Positions 49,438 to 58,820 of a DNA stretch of 64,000 bases are shown here, in pieces. This DNA is from Stutzerimonas stutzeri (lineage in GTDB: Bacteria > Pseudomonadota > Gammaproteobacteria > Pseudomonadales > Pseudomonadaceae): positions 92,341 through 156,340 of the forward strand of contig NZ_JYHV01000010.1 of the NCBI RefSeq assembly GCF_000952685.1, written 5' to 3'. Within the stretch, counting starts at the first letter, position 1, and each line of letters starts with the position of its first letter. The position numbers and the translations under genes were made by a program. The notes under the pieces were generated by a model. It was not told the DNA's origin and ran no database searches. It was given only the letters and a program-made list of their open reading frames with translations.

Positions 49438-49494
49438 CGGACAGACCCATTCGATGAGCCGACCGGCCCAGCGACGATGACGAAGGGAATTCTT

Positions 49495-50055
49495 ATGACG
49501 GGACGATTGATCTATCTGATGGGCCCTTCCGGCGTGGGCAAGGACAGCCTGCTACAAGCCGCCCGCGAGCCGTTGCTGGCACGCGGATGCCGAATCGCCC
49601 GACGCGTCATCACCCGTTCCGCCGAAGCCACAGGGGAAGATGCCATCGCCGTGACCGAGGCGGAGTTCGAGCAGTTGCGTCATCGCGGTGCCTTCTCTCT
49701 GCATTGGCAAGCCCACGGGCTGCATTACGGTATTTCCACGCAGATCGACGACTGGCTGGCGGCTGGCGAGGACGTGCTGGTCAACGGGTCGCGGGGTTAT
49801 CTGACCGAAGCGCGTAGACGCTATCCACAGCTACAGGCGGTGCTGCTTACGGTGGCATTGCCTGTGCTGCGTGAGCGGTTGCTGGCTCGGGGGCGTGAGC
49901 CGCTGGAGGAAATCGAAGCCCGTTTGGCGCGAAATGAGCAGTTTCGCTCGACGGCGGAGCAGAATGAGGCGCTGCTACTGGACAATTCCGGCCCTCTGGA
50001 GCAGACCGTACGGCGCCTGTTGCAGCTGATCCACGAGGGTCGCGAGCGCTCTTGA
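49495..50055 (+). CDS. phnN: Ribose 1,5-bisphosphate phosphokinase PhnN
   Basis: 186-residue P-loop kinase that makes 5-phosphoribosyl diphosphate from ribose 1,5-bisphosphate in phosphonate breakdown. The P-loop is LMGPSGVGKDSLL; RRVITRSAEATGEDAIAVTEAEFEQL and GLHYGISTQIDDWLAAGEDVLVNGSR follow. The ATG at 49495 has AAGGG at a good distance; the first possible ATG is 49477. No phosphonate lyase or transporter genes lie nearby, so the role in this strain is unclear. Confidence 0.83.
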   Translation: MTGRLIYLMGPSGVGKDSLLQAAREPLLARGCRIARRVITRSAEATGEDAIAVTEAEFEQLRHRGAFSLHWQAHGLHYGISTQIDDWLAAGEDVLVNGSRGYLTEARRRYPQLQAVLLTVALPVLRERLLARGREPLEEIEARLARNEQFRSTAEQNEALLLDNSGPLEQTVRRLLQLIHEGRERS

Positions 50056-50091
50056 CGGCCCTCGTTCACTCCAAATCCCCTTGCCACGCCG

Positions 50092-50559
50092 TTAATCCAG
50101 CGGCAGCTCGGTCGTCCGCTTCACTTCACTCATGGCGATATGACTGTGCGCTTCCTGCACATGGGGGCGCTGCAACAGCTGATCGCGCAGAAAGCGTTCG
50201 TAACTGTCGATGTCCTTGGCCACCACCTTGAGCAGATAGTCCGACTCGCCGGCCATGGTGTGGCATTCCAGCACTTCGGGATAACCCACCACGGCGCGCT
50301 CGAATTCGTCCAGGTTGCTGCGCCCGTGAGCGGAGAGCTTGATGTTGACGAACACCGTCATGTTCAGCCCGAGCTTCTTGGGATTGAGCAAGGCGACCTT
50401 GCGTTCGATCAGCCCTTCCTCCTGCATGCGGTTGATGCGGCGCCAGCAGGGGGATTGCGATAGCTCCACCTTTTCCGCGATCTCTGCAGCAGACAAATCG
50501 GCGTTGTGTTGCAGCAGCAGCAAAATCTTGCGGTCGATGCTGCTCAGCGGGGTCTGCAT
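50092..50559 (-). CDS. Lrp/AsnC family transcriptional regulator
   Basis: 155-residue regulator. It has an N-terminal helix-turn-helix (SSIDRKILLLLQHNADLSAAEIAEKVELSQSPCWRRI) and a C-terminal RAM domain for amino-acid binding (ECHTMAGESDYLLKVVAKDIDSYERFL). Lrp-type proteins respond to amino acids and usually regulate divergent catabolic genes; the divergent neighbour is an indolepyruvate oxidoreductase, so control of that gene is inferred. The open frame to 50844 is not used. A perfect palindrome lies in the 239-base gap. Confidence 0.9.
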   Translation of the reverse strand: MQTPLSSIDRKILLLLQHNADLSAAEIAEKVELSQSPCWRRINRMQEEGLIERKVALLNPKKLGLNMTVFVNIKLSAHGRSNLDEFERAVVGYPEVLECHTMAGESDYLLKVVAKDIDSYERFLRDQLLQRPHVQEAHSHIAMSEVKRTTELPLD

Positions 50560-50746
50560 GGTTGTGCCTATTTTGTTGTTGTAAGTGGATGAATCATGCA
50601 CCTGAAGGCGTTTACACCGCAAAAGTAGAAAGAAAATCTCTCCTCGGCACGGCCAGACTCTTATCCAACGCGCAACGGTGGGGTGATCCCCTGCCGGTCG
50701 CTGGCGTGGGACGGCTTGCCGTGCAGCCGCCCACGACTTTTTAGGC

Positions 50747-50767
50747 GGACAGTGAACAACACTGTCC
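50747..50767. promoter_or_regulatory. Palindrome GGACAGTG-N5-CACTGTCC, candidate operator
   Basis: Perfect 8-base inverted repeat with an AACAA spacer, 31 bases before the oxidoreductase start and in the intergenic region shared with the Lrp/AsnC gene. Probably a regulator site or a leader hairpin. Confidence 0.5.
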
Positions 50768-50798
50768 AGACTCCGATAAAAACAAATAGGAGCGCCAC

Positions 50799-53700
50799 AT
50801 GTCACTGGCCGAGATCCGCCTGGATGACAAGTACCGGCTCGCAACCGGACATCTGTACCTTACCGGCACCCAGGCGCTGACCCGTCTGCCCATGCTGCAG
50901 CACCAGCGCGACCAGGCGCAGGGGTTAAGCACCGGTTGCTTCATTTCCGGCTACCGCGGCTCGCCACTGGGAGGCTTGGATAAGAGCCTCTGGGAGGCGC
51001 GCGATTTCCTCAAGCAGAACGCCATCCACTTTCAGCCGGGCCTCAACGAGGAACTGGCGGCGACGGCGGTCTGGGGCAGCCAGCAAACCAACCTGTTTCC
51101 CGGTGCCAAGTACGATGGCGTATTCGCCATGTGGTACGGCAAGGGCCCGGGTGTGGACCGCTCAGGCGATGTCTTCAAGCACGGCAACGCGGCGGGTGTC
51201 TCGCCCCATGGCGGCGTGCTGCTGCTGGCTGGAGATGACCACGGCTGCAAGTCATCGACCTTGCCGCACCAGAGCGAGCACGCGTTCATCGCCGCGTCGA
51301 TCCCGGTGTTGAATCCGGCCAACGTCCAGGAAATTCTCGACTACGGCATCATCGGCTGGGAGCTGTCGCGCTATTCCGGTTGCTGGGTGGCGCTCAAGAC
51401 CATCGCCGAGAACGTCGATTCGTCGGCTGTGGTGGAAGTCGATCCGCTACGCGTCAAGACGCGCATCCCCGATGATTTCGAGCTGCCCGAAGACGGCGTG
51501 CACATCCGCTGGCCAGACCCGCCATTGGCCCAGGAAAAACGTCTCAACCTCTACAAGATCTACGCCGCGCGGGCCTTCGCCCGGGCCAACAACCTGAATC
51601 AGGTGATGCTCGACTCGCCAAATCCGCGCTTGGGCATCATCACCACCGGTAAGTCCTATCTCGACGTGCGCCAGGCGCTGGACGATCTCGGCCTGGACGA
51701 GGCGCTGTGCGCATCGGTCGGCTTGCGGGTGCTCAAGGTCGGCATGAGCTGGCCGCTCGAACCGGTCTCGGTGCATGAGTTCGCCCAGGGCCTGGACGAG
51801 ATCCTGGTGGTCGAGGAAAAGCGCAGCATTCTTGAAGATCAGCTCACCGGGCAGCTCTATAACTGGCCGGTCAGCAAGCGACCGCGGGTAGTCGGCGAGT
51901 TCGACGAACAGGGTAATTCGCTGTTGCCGAACCTGTCCGAATTGACCCCGGCGATGATCGCGCGAGTGATCGCCAAGCGCCTCGCACCGATCTACACCAG
52001 CGACAGCATACAGGCGCGTCTGGCCTTTCTCGCCGCGAAGGAAAAGGCTCTGGCGGCACGCAATTACGACACTGTGCGCACGCCGCATTACTGCTCTGGC
52101 TGCCCGCACAACACCTCAACCAAGGTCCCCGAAGGCAGCCGCGCGGCCGCCGGCATCGGCTGTCATTACATGGTGCAGTGGATGGATCGGCGTACCGAGA
52201 CCTTCACTCAGATGGGCGGCGAGGGCGTCAACTGGATCGGCCAGGCGCCGTTCACCGACACGCCGCACATGTTCCAGAACCTCGGCGACGGCACCTATTT
52301 CCACTCCGGCAGTTTGGCCGTGCGTGCCGCGGTGGCGGCGGGCGTGAACATCACCTTCAAGATCCTCTACAACGATGCGGTGGCCATGACCGGTGGCCAG
52401 CCCATCGATGGCGAGCTGCGCGTCGACCAACTGAGCCGGCAGATCGCCGATGAAGGCGTGAAGCGCATCGCCCTGGTCAGCGACGAGCCGGACAAATACC
52501 CGACCCGCGACACCTTCGCGCCGATCACCAGTTTCCATCATCGCCGTGATCTGGATGCCGTGCAGCGCGAGCTGCGTGAGTTCAAGGGCGTCTCGGTGAT
52601 CATCTACGATCAGACCTGCGCCACCGAGAAGCGCCGTCGGCGCAAGCGCGGCAAGCTGGAAGATCCGGCCAAGCGCGCCTTCATCAACCCCGCTGTGTGC
52701 GAGGGTTGCGGCGACTGTGGCGAGAAGTCCAACTGCCTGGCGGTCCTGCCGCTGGAAACCGAGCTGGGGCGCAAGCGCGAGATCGACCAGAACGCCTGCA
52801 ACAAGGATTTCTCCTGCGTCGAAGGCTTCTGCCCGAGCTTCGTCACCGTGCACGGCGGCGGGTTGCGCAAGCCGGAAGCCGTTGGCGCCAGCCTCGATCC
52901 GGCGCAGCTGCCCGAGCCGCAGCATCCGACCCTCGAGCGCCCCTGGAATGTGCTGATTCCTGGTGTCGGTGGCAGCGGCGTGACCACCCTCGGCGCGCTG
53001 CTGGGCATGGCCGCGCACCTGGAAGGCAAGGGCTGCACGGTGCTCGATCAGGCCGGGCTGGCGCAGAAGTTCGGCCCGGTGGTGACACACATCCGCATCG
53101 CCGCCAAGCAGGACGACATCTATGCCGTGCGCATCGCCGCCGGTGAAACGGATTTGCTGCTGGGCTGCGATCTGGTGGTCGCGGCCGGCGACGATTCGCT
53201 GACCCGCCTCAACGACCAGATCAGCCATGCGGTAATCAACAGTCACGAGTCGGCGACCGCCGAATTCACCCGCAACCCCGACGCCCAAGTGCCAGGGAAG
53301 GCCATGCGTGAGGCACTGATCGACGCGGTGGGCGCGGAGAAGACCCACTTCATCGACGCCACGCGGCTGGCGACCCGACTGCTGGGCGACAGCATCGCCA
53401 CCAATCTTTTCCTACTCGGTTTCGCGTACCAGCAGGGATTGCTGCCACTGTCGGCTGAGGCCATCGAAAAGGCCATCACCATCAATGGCGTATCCACCGA
53501 GCTGAACCTGCAGGCGTTTCGCTGGGGCCGTCGTGCAGTGCTCGAACGCGAGGTGGTGGAGCAACTGGCGCGCCCGGCCGAGGTGGCCGAGCCAAGCCTG
53601 GCCGGACCGATCTGCCAGACCCTGGAAGAGATCGTCGACTGGCGGGTGGACTTCCTCACCCAATACCAGAACGCGGCGTACGCCGAGCGCTATCGGGCGA

Positions 53701-54284
53701 TGGTCGAGCGCGTGCGTGAGGTGGATACGGCCGATGACCTGGCCCTGTCCAAAGCGGTGGCGCGCTACTACTTCAAGCTTTTGGCTTACAAGGATGAATA
53801 CGAGGTGGCGCGACTGTACAGCGAGCCCGAGTTCCGTCAGCAGCTCGAAGCCCAGTTCGAAGGCGACTACAAACTGCAGTTCCACCTGGCGCCCGCCTGG
53901 CTGGCCAAGCGTGACAGCGCCACTGGCGAGCCGCGCAAGCGTGAACTCGGACCATGGGTGCTGAATGCCTTCAATGTGCTCGCGAAGCTGAAGTTCCTGC
54001 GTGGGACGCCGCTGGACGTATTCGGTTACGGCCATGATCGGCGGGTCGAGCGCGAGCTGATCGGCGAGTACGAACGCAACCTCGCTGAGCTTCTGGCGCA
54101 ACTCAAGCCAAGCAACTACCGCACCGCCGTGGCGATAGCCGCGCTGCCGGAACAGATCCGTGGCTACGGCCCGGTGAAGGAGCGCTCCATCGCCAAGGCT
54201 CGCCAGCAGGAGAAGTTGCTCAAGGAGCAGCTGAATCGCGGCGACGAGGTGCAGACCGTGCGGCTGTTCGAGCCGGCGGCTTGA
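50799..54284 (+). CDS. Indolepyruvate:ferredoxin oxidoreductase, fused subunits
   Basis: 1161-residue thiamine diphosphate enzyme that oxidatively decarboxylates aryl (or branched) 2-oxo acids to acyl-CoA with ferredoxin reduction. The N-terminal part resembles the pyruvate-oxidoreductase alpha subunit (GYRGSPLGGLDKSLWEAR). The middle is TPP-binding, with PHYCSGCPHNTSTKVPEG, GEGVNWIG and NDAVAMTGGQP. A ferredoxin-like patch reads CEGCGDCGEKSNC. The C-terminal part resembles the gamma subunit (GVGGSGVTTLGALLG). The start follows TAGGAG. This is the aerobic-proteobacterial fused form, with neighbours suited to amino-acid degradation. Confidence 0.9.
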   Translation: MSLAEIRLDDKYRLATGHLYLTGTQALTRLPMLQHQRDQAQGLSTGCFISGYRGSPLGGLDKSLWEARDFLKQNAIHFQPGLNEELAATAVWGSQQTNLFPGAKYDGVFAMWYGKGPGVDRSGDVFKHGNAAGVSPHGGVLLLAGDDHGCKSSTLPHQSEHAFIAASIPVLNPANVQEILDYGIIGWELSRYSGCWVALKTIAENVDSSAVVEVDPLRVKTRIPDDFELPEDGVHIRWPDPPLAQEKRLNLYKIYAARAFARANNLNQVMLDSPNPRLGIITTGKSYLDVRQALDDLGLDEALCASVGLRVLKVGMSWPLEPVSVHEFAQGLDEILVVEEKRSILEDQLTGQLYNWPVSKRPRVVGEFDEQGNSLLPNLSELTPAMIARVIAKRLAPIYTSDSIQARLAFLAAKEKALAARNYDTVRTPHYCSGCPHNTSTKVPEGSRAAAGIGCHYMVQWMDRRTETFTQMGGEGVNWIGQAPFTDTPHMFQNLGDGTYFHSGSLAVRAAVAAGVNITFKILYNDAVAMTGGQPIDGELRVDQLSRQIADEGVKRIALVSDEPDKYPTRDTFAPITSFHHRRDLDAVQRELREFKGVSVIIYDQTCATEKRRRRKRGKLEDPAKRAFINPAVCEGCGDCGEKSNCLAVLPLETELGRKREIDQNACNKDFSCVEGFCPSFVTVHGGGLRKPEAVGASLDPAQLPEPQHPTLERPWNVLIPGVGGSGVTTLGALLGMAAHLEGKGCTVLDQAGLAQKFGPVVTHIRIAAKQDDIYAVRIAAGETDLLLGCDLVVAAGDDSLTRLNDQISHAVINSHESATAEFTRNPDAQVPGKAMREALIDAVGAEKTHFIDATRLATRLLGDSIATNLFLLGFAYQQGLLPLSAEAIEKAITINGVSTELNLQAFRWGRRAVLEREVVEQLARPAEVAEPSLAGPICQTLEEIVDWRVDFLTQYQNAAYAERYRAMVERVREVDTADDLALSKAVARYYFKLLAYKDEYEVARLYSEPEFRQQLEAQFEGDYKLQFHLAPAWLAKRDSATGEPRKRELGPWVLNAFNVLAKLKFLRGTPLDVFGYGHDRRVERELIGEYERNLAELLAQLKPSNYRTAVAIAALPEQIRGYGPVKERSIAKARQQEKLLKEQLNRGDEVQTVRLFEPAA

Positions 54285-54312
54285 GGTTGGCCGCCATGTC
54301 CGGTCTGCTTTC

Positions 54313-54624
54313 GTGGGAGGCCCGCCCTCGGGGCGAAGCTTCTCGGGCGCCGAGCCGTCGCCGTTCGCCGCGGGTCGCGCCTCCCACAAGGGGAGCGTCG
54401 TACACAGATCGCTTTTGTGGGAGGCCCGCCCTCGGGGCGAAGCTTCTCGGGCGCCGTGCCGTCGCCGTTCGCCGCGGGTCGCGCCTCCCACAAGGGGAGC
54501 GTCGTGCACAGATCGCTTTCGTGGGAGGCCCGCCCTCGGGGCGAAGCTTCTCGGGTGCCGAGCCGTCGCCGTTCGCTGCGGGTCGCGCCTCCTACAAGGC
54601 GAGCGCTGTGCGCGGCCTGTTTTC
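54313..54624. repeat. Three tandem copies of a 104-base palindromic repeat
   Basis: GTGGGAGGCCCGCCCTCGGG starts at 54313, 54417 and 54521, so the period is exactly 104 bases. Each copy is flanked by inverted ends (GTGGGAGGC and GCCTCCCAC; the third copy has CTCCTAC). Copies are nearly identical with a few base changes. They fill the 403-base gap between the oxidoreductase and the dehydrogenase; the rest of the gap holds a small hairpin at 54639-54660 near the dehydrogenase start. No gene is supported there. Confidence 0.85.
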
Positions 54625-54687
54625 TTGAAAAATTAAAACGGCCCCGACGAATTCGGGCCGAAGCAAAACAACAAAGAGGAATCCGCA

Positions 54688-55782
54688 ATGTCCGTCTTCA
54701 CCCATCCCGATTTCGATCATCACGAGCAGGTGGTGTTCTGTCACGACAAGGCATCGGGTCTGCGTGCGATCATCGCCATCCATGACACCACGCTCGGCCC
54801 GGCGCTGGGCGGCTGTCGGATGTTCCCTTATGCCAGTGACGACGATGCCGTGCGTGATGTGCTGCGTCTCTCGCGCGGCATGACGCTGAAATCCTCGCTG
54901 GCCGGTCTCAAGCTCGGTGGCGGCAAGGCGGTAATCATCGGCGACCCGCACACCGGCAAGAGCCAGGCGTTGCTGCACGCCATGGGCGATTTTGTCGACA
55001 GTCTCGGCGGACGCTATATCACCGCGGCTGACTCCGGCACCGGCGAGCCGGAAATGCAGGCCTTCGCCCAGCGCACGCGTCATGTCATTGGTGCAACGCC
55101 GCGCGCCACACTTGACGGCAGCATCGCCAGTGGCGACCCGTCTCCTTCCACCGCCCTTGGTGTATTTGTCGGCCTGCGTGAAGCGGTGCGCCAGCGTCTT
55201 GGTCGGGACAACCTTCAAGGGCTGAAAGTGGCGATCCAGGGCGTTGGTCACGTTGGCTTCGGACTGGCCCGGCACCTCAAGGCAGCCGGTGCCGAGCTGT
55301 GGGTGTGCGACATCTTCGAGGCCAACGTACAGCAGGCGGTGGACGAGCTCGGTGCACACGCCGTGCGTCCGCAGGATATCCACGGCCTGGACGTGGATGT
55401 GTTCGCGCCCTGCGCCATGGGCGGCATCCTCAATGCCGAAACCCTGCAGACCCTGCGCGCGCCGGTGATAGCCGGCGCGGCGAACAACCAGCTGGCGAAC
55501 CCGCAGATCGGCGTCGAGCTGCAGCGGCGCAATCATCTTTACGCGCCGGACTACGCGATCAACGCCGGCGGCATCATCGACGTCTATTACCAGCGTATCG
55601 GGGGCAGCGCGGCGCAGACCGACACTCACGTCAAGGGCATCGCCGACACCCTGCGCGAGATCTTCAATCGCGCCGCCGCCAGTGGCGAACCGACCTCGAT
55701 CATCGCTGACCGCCTGGCCCTCGAACGGCTGCACATCGGTGAATCCAGGGTGCAGCCGAGCGAGCAGCGATTGCACGCCTAG
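54688..55782 (+). CDS. Leucine/valine/phenylalanine-type amino-acid dehydrogenase
   Basis: 364-residue NAD-dependent dehydrogenase of the Glu/Leu/Phe/Val family, which deaminates amino acids to 2-oxo acids. It has a substrate region [15 protein letters not shown], a catalytic-lysine region [19 protein letters not shown], and a nucleotide fold with [22 protein letters not shown]. GAAGCxx-type features do not separate the leucine from the phenylalanine form. The oxo acid products would suit the adjacent oxidoreductase. AGAGGAATCCGCA precedes the ATG. Confidence 0.88.
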   Translation: MSVFTHPDFDHHEQVVFCHDKASGLRAIIAIHDTTLGPALGGCRMFPYASDDDAVRDVLRLSRGMTLKSSLAGLKLGGGKAVIIGDPHTGKSQALLHAMGDFVDSLGGRYITAADSGTGEPEMQAFAQRTRHVIGATPRATLDGSIASGDPSPSTALGVFVGLREAVRQRLGRDNLQGLKVAIQGVGHVGFGLARHLKAAGAELWVCDIFEANVQQAVDELGAHAVRPQDIHGLDVDVFAPCAMGGILNAETLQTLRAPVIAGAANNQLANPQIGVELQRRNHLYAPDYAINAGGIIDVYYQRIGGSAAQTDTHVKGIADTLREIFNRAAASGEPTSIIADRLALERLHIGESRVQPSEQRLHA

Positions 55783-55789
55783 CGATCTT

Positions 55790-55815
55790 CCGGGCGGCCC
55801 TGTGCCGCCCGGTTT
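55790..55815 (+). terminator. Intrinsic terminator after the dehydrogenase
   Basis: Perfect 9-base stem CCGGGCGGC / GCCGCCCGG with a 5-base loop, followed by TTT; 7 bases after the stop. Confidence 0.7.
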
Positions 55816-56002
55816 CTGTCGGCAGCCCAGCCGTACTGCCGAGCCATTGACGGAGGCGTTGAGCAGCTCAGCCAGGCGCAGCAAGGGATGGCGTGCAGGC
55901 ATCTGGCGTTCCAGGGCCGTACTCGCAAAGCGGACGGTCCTGGCTCCGCTATCGGCGTATCCGTTGTACCTCCCTGACAAAAACAACAAGCAGGAATCCG
56001 CA

Positions 56003-57412
56003 ATGACAGACAAAAGCAGCCTCGTCGCCGGCACGCTCGGTGGCGCTTCCGTTCGTACTCAGCAAAGCGCGGCGCGGGGTCTCTGGTCCTCGCGCTGGGT
56101 ATTCTTCCTGGCCGCTACCGGTTCGGCGGTTGGCCTCGGCAATATCTGGAAATTCCCCTACATCACCGGCCAGAACGGCGGCGGTGCCTTCGTGTTGGTG
56201 TATCTCGCCTGCATCCTGCTGATCGGTATCCCCTTGCTGATGGCCGAGGTGATGATCGGGCGCCGTGGTCGGCAGAACCCTGATGGCGCCGTTGCGCGCC
56301 TGGCCCGCGAGGCGGGTGCTAGCTCGCGCTGGCGCATCGCCGGGTGGCTCGGTGGGCTAACCGGATTTCTCATCCTGAGCTTCTACCTGGTGGTGGCTGG
56401 ATGGGCCCTGGCGTACGTCCCAACGACCTTTAGCGGCGGCTTCAATGGCGTCGGTGGCCAAGCCAGTGGCGATATGTTCGGCGCGTTGCTGGCCGACCCG
56501 CTGCGGCTGATCGTCTGCGGCAGTCTGGTGCTGGCGGCGACCATGCTGATCGTCGGCCTTGGTGTGCGTGGCGGGCTGGAGCGCTCGCTGCGCTTCCTCA
56601 TGCCGGGCTTGTTCATCCTGTTGTTGGCGTTGGTCGGCTATGCCGCGGTGAATGGCGAATTCGCGCGTGGCGTGGAGTTTCTCTTCGTGCCCGACTTCTC
56701 CAAGCTGACCGCGACCAGCGTACTGGTGGCCCTGGGGCATGCCTTCTTTACCCTCAGCCTCGGCTGTGGCGCGATGATGGTCTACGGGTCCTACCTGCCG
56801 GAAGGCACCTCGATTGCCAAAACCTCAATTCTGGTCGCGTTGGCTGATACAGCCGTCGCCCTGCTGGCGGGGCTGGCGATCTTTCCTCTGGTGTTCGGCA
56901 ACGGCCTTGAGCCGGGCGCTGGGCCGGGGTTGATCTTCGTCACCTTGCCGATCGCCTTCGGTCAGATGCCGCTGGGCCAACTGGTCGGCGGGTTGTTCTT
57001 CGTCATGCTGGTGATCGCCGCGCTGACCTCGGCGATTTCGTTGAGCGAACCGAGCATTGCCTGGATGACCGAGCGCTTCGGCATGACTCGCTTGAAGGCT
57101 GTGCTGGCCAGCGGTGCGCTGCTGTGGCTGCTCAGCCTGGGCAGCGTGTTCTCGTTCAATCACTGGGCGGAATACCAGCTGTTCGGCAAGACCTTCTTCG
57201 ACAGCCTCGACTATCTGACCACCAACTGGCTGATGCCCTTGGGCGGGCTGTGCACGGTGCTGTTCGCCGGCTGGGTATTGCAGGAGAAGGTGGTGCGTGA
57301 CGCCATTGGTATTCGTCAGGGCGGGCTGTTCCGCGCTTGGTGGACACTGCTGCGCTTCGGTACGCCCTTGGCCATCGTGCTGGTGTTTCTCAACCTGAGC
57401 GGGTTGATCTGA
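56003..57412 (+). CDS. NSS family sodium-dependent transporter
   Basis: 469-residue inner-membrane symporter of the neurotransmitter:sodium family. The first helix has the signature GSAVGLGNIWKFPYITGQNG, with unwound-helix residues that bind sodium and the amino-acid substrate. About 11-12 helices follow. The start MTDKSSLVAGT follows AGGAATCCGCA. It is a close paralogue of the gene at 59590 (shared text in helix 1 and at GHAFFTLSL). Substrate is likely an amino acid of this cluster, by location. Confidence 0.88.
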   Translation: MTDKSSLVAGTLGGASVRTQQSAARGLWSSRWVFFLAATGSAVGLGNIWKFPYITGQNGGGAFVLVYLACILLIGIPLLMAEVMIGRRGRQNPDGAVARLAREAGASSRWRIAGWLGGLTGFLILSFYLVVAGWALAYVPTTFSGGFNGVGGQASGDMFGALLADPLRLIVCGSLVLAATMLIVGLGVRGGLERSLRFLMPGLFILLLALVGYAAVNGEFARGVEFLFVPDFSKLTATSVLVALGHAFFTLSLGCGAMMVYGSYLPEGTSIAKTSILVALADTAVALLAGLAIFPLVFGNGLEPGAGPGLIFVTLPIAFGQMPLGQLVGGLFFVMLVIAALTSAISLSEPSIAWMTERFGMTRLKAVLASGALLWLLSLGSVFSFNHWAEYQLFGKTFFDSLDYLTTNWLMPLGGLCTVLFAGWVLQEKVVRDAIGIRQGGLFRAWWTLLRFGTPLAIVLVFLNLSGLI

Positions 57413-57474
57413 TGTGTGATTACGGTTGAACGGCAGGGTAGTGGGTCCGCCTACATAGCCGATCCAGTCGGTGC

Positions 57475-57495
57475 GGTGCGACGGGCCGTCGCACC
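57475..57495 (+). terminator. Hairpin between the transporter and hpd
   Basis: GGTGCGACG / CGTCGCACC: perfect 9-base stem with a 3-base loop, and TTTTT begins 10 bases beyond. Probable terminator of the transporter gene, weaker than the others. The 287-base gap also holds the PhhR-like site. Confidence 0.45.
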
Positions 57496-57559
57496 TGGCT
57501 GTCAATTTTTCGTTACGACTGGGCCGACGCGATGTCGCCACCGGGCGGTTCCAGAAGGC

Positions 57560-57577
57560 TGTAAAGAAATGTTGCCA
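57560..57577 (+). promoter_or_regulatory. PhhR/TyrR-like half-palindrome before hpd
   Basis: TGTAAA-N6-TTGCCA compared with the PhhR consensus TGTAAA-N6-TTTACA: the left half is exact and the right half matches at 4 of 6. Lies 123 bases before the hpd ATG. Confidence 0.35.
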
Positions 57578-57699
57578 GCGGGTTGGCCGTAGCGCTGTTG
57601 ATGACGCTTGCAGCGGGCTTGTGCGGCTCCTTTCGCTGGTTTGTGATGGGCGCAGCCAAACCGTGCAGCGGCACCCAAAACAAGAATCAGGAGGCGAAA

Positions 57700-58782
57700 A
57701 TGAACGCCGTGACCAAGATCGAACAGCGCAACCCTATCGGTACCGACGGCTTCGAGTTCGTCGAATTCACCGCGCCGAACGCCGAGGGTATCGAGAAGCT
57801 GCGTCAGCTGTTCAACCAGATGGGCTTCACCGAGACGGCCAAGCACCGCTCCAAGGAAGTCTGGCTATTCCAGCAGAACGACATCAACATCGTCCTCAAC
57901 GGTAGCCCCACCGGGCATGTCCACGCGTTCGCCGAGAAGCACGGGCCGAGTGCCTGTGCCATGGCGTTCCGGGTGAAAAACGCCGCCCAGGCCGCCGCCT
58001 ACGTCGAATCCCAGGGCGCCAAGCTGGTCGGCAGTCATGCCAATTTCGGCGAACTGAACATTCCCTGCGTCGAGGGCATTGGCGGCTCCCTGCTGTATCT
58101 CGTCGATCGCTACGGCGACAAGTCGATCTACGACGTGGATTTCGAGTTCATCGAAGGCCGCACGCCGAACGACAACGCGGTCGGCCTGATGTGCATCGAT
58201 CACCTGACCCACAACGTCATGCGTGGGCAGATGGACGTCTGGTCCGGGTTTTACGAGCGCATCGCCAATTTTCGCGAGATCCGTTATTTCGACATCGAGG
58301 GCAAGCTCACTGGCCTGTTCTCCCGCGCGATGACCGCGCCGTGCGGCAAGATCCGCATCCCGATCAACGAGTCGGCCGACGATAAGTCGCAGATCGAGGA
58401 GTTCATCCGTGAGTACCATGGCGAAGGTATCCAGCACATCGCTCTCTCCACCGACGACATCTATGCCACCGTGCGCCAGCTGCGTGCCAACGGGGTAGAT
58501 TTCATGAGCACGCCGGAGACCTACTACGAGAAGGTCGACACCCGCGTCGCGGGCCACGGCGAGCCCACCGAGGTGCTGCGCGAGCTGAACCTGCTGATCG
58601 ATGGCGCGCCGGGCGACGATGGCATCCTGCTGCAGATCTTCACCAACACGGTGATCGGTCCGATCTTCTTCGAAATCATCCAGCGCAAGGGCAATCAGGG
58701 CTTTGGCGAAGGCAACTTCAAAGCACTGTTCGAGTCGATCGAGGAAGACCAGCTCCGCCGTGGCGTAATCAGCGGCGAATAA
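57700..58782 (+). CDS. hpd: 4-Hydroxyphenylpyruvate dioxygenase
   Basis: 360-residue non-haem iron dioxygenase converting 4-hydroxyphenylpyruvate to homogentisate in tyrosine breakdown. Two VOC repeats: the first begins GFEFVEFTAPN. Iron ligands are His in CIDHLTHNV, His in GIQHIALSTDD and Glu in PIFFEIIQRKG. The strong AGGAGGC ribosome site sets the start at MNAVTKIEQRNPIG; the longer frame to 57583 is not used. It is followed by maiA. Confidence 0.95.
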   Translation: MNAVTKIEQRNPIGTDGFEFVEFTAPNAEGIEKLRQLFNQMGFTETAKHRSKEVWLFQQNDINIVLNGSPTGHVHAFAEKHGPSACAMAFRVKNAAQAAAYVESQGAKLVGSHANFGELNIPCVEGIGGSLLYLVDRYGDKSIYDVDFEFIEGRTPNDNAVGLMCIDHLTHNVMRGQMDVWSGFYERIANFREIRYFDIEGKLTGLFSRAMTAPCGKIRIPINESADDKSQIEEFIREYHGEGIQHIALSTDDIYATVRQLRANGVDFMSTPETYYEKVDTRVAGHGEPTEVLRELNLLIDGAPGDDGILLQIFTNTVIGPIFFEIIQRKGNQGFGEGNFKALFESIEEDQLRRGVISGE

Positions 58783-58820
58783 GCCGCTGACGGCGAAGAA
58801 GAAACGATTCAGGGAATGTC

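Noticed and set aside
54313..54624. CRISPR array
   Set aside because: Units are contiguous 104-base copies with no unique spacers, no short repeat and no cas gene nearby.
54281..54636. Several overlapping plus- and minus-strand open frames in the tandem-repeat gap
   Set aside because: They arise from the 104-base repeat, show the same Arg/Pro/Gly-rich text in different phases, and match no protein family.
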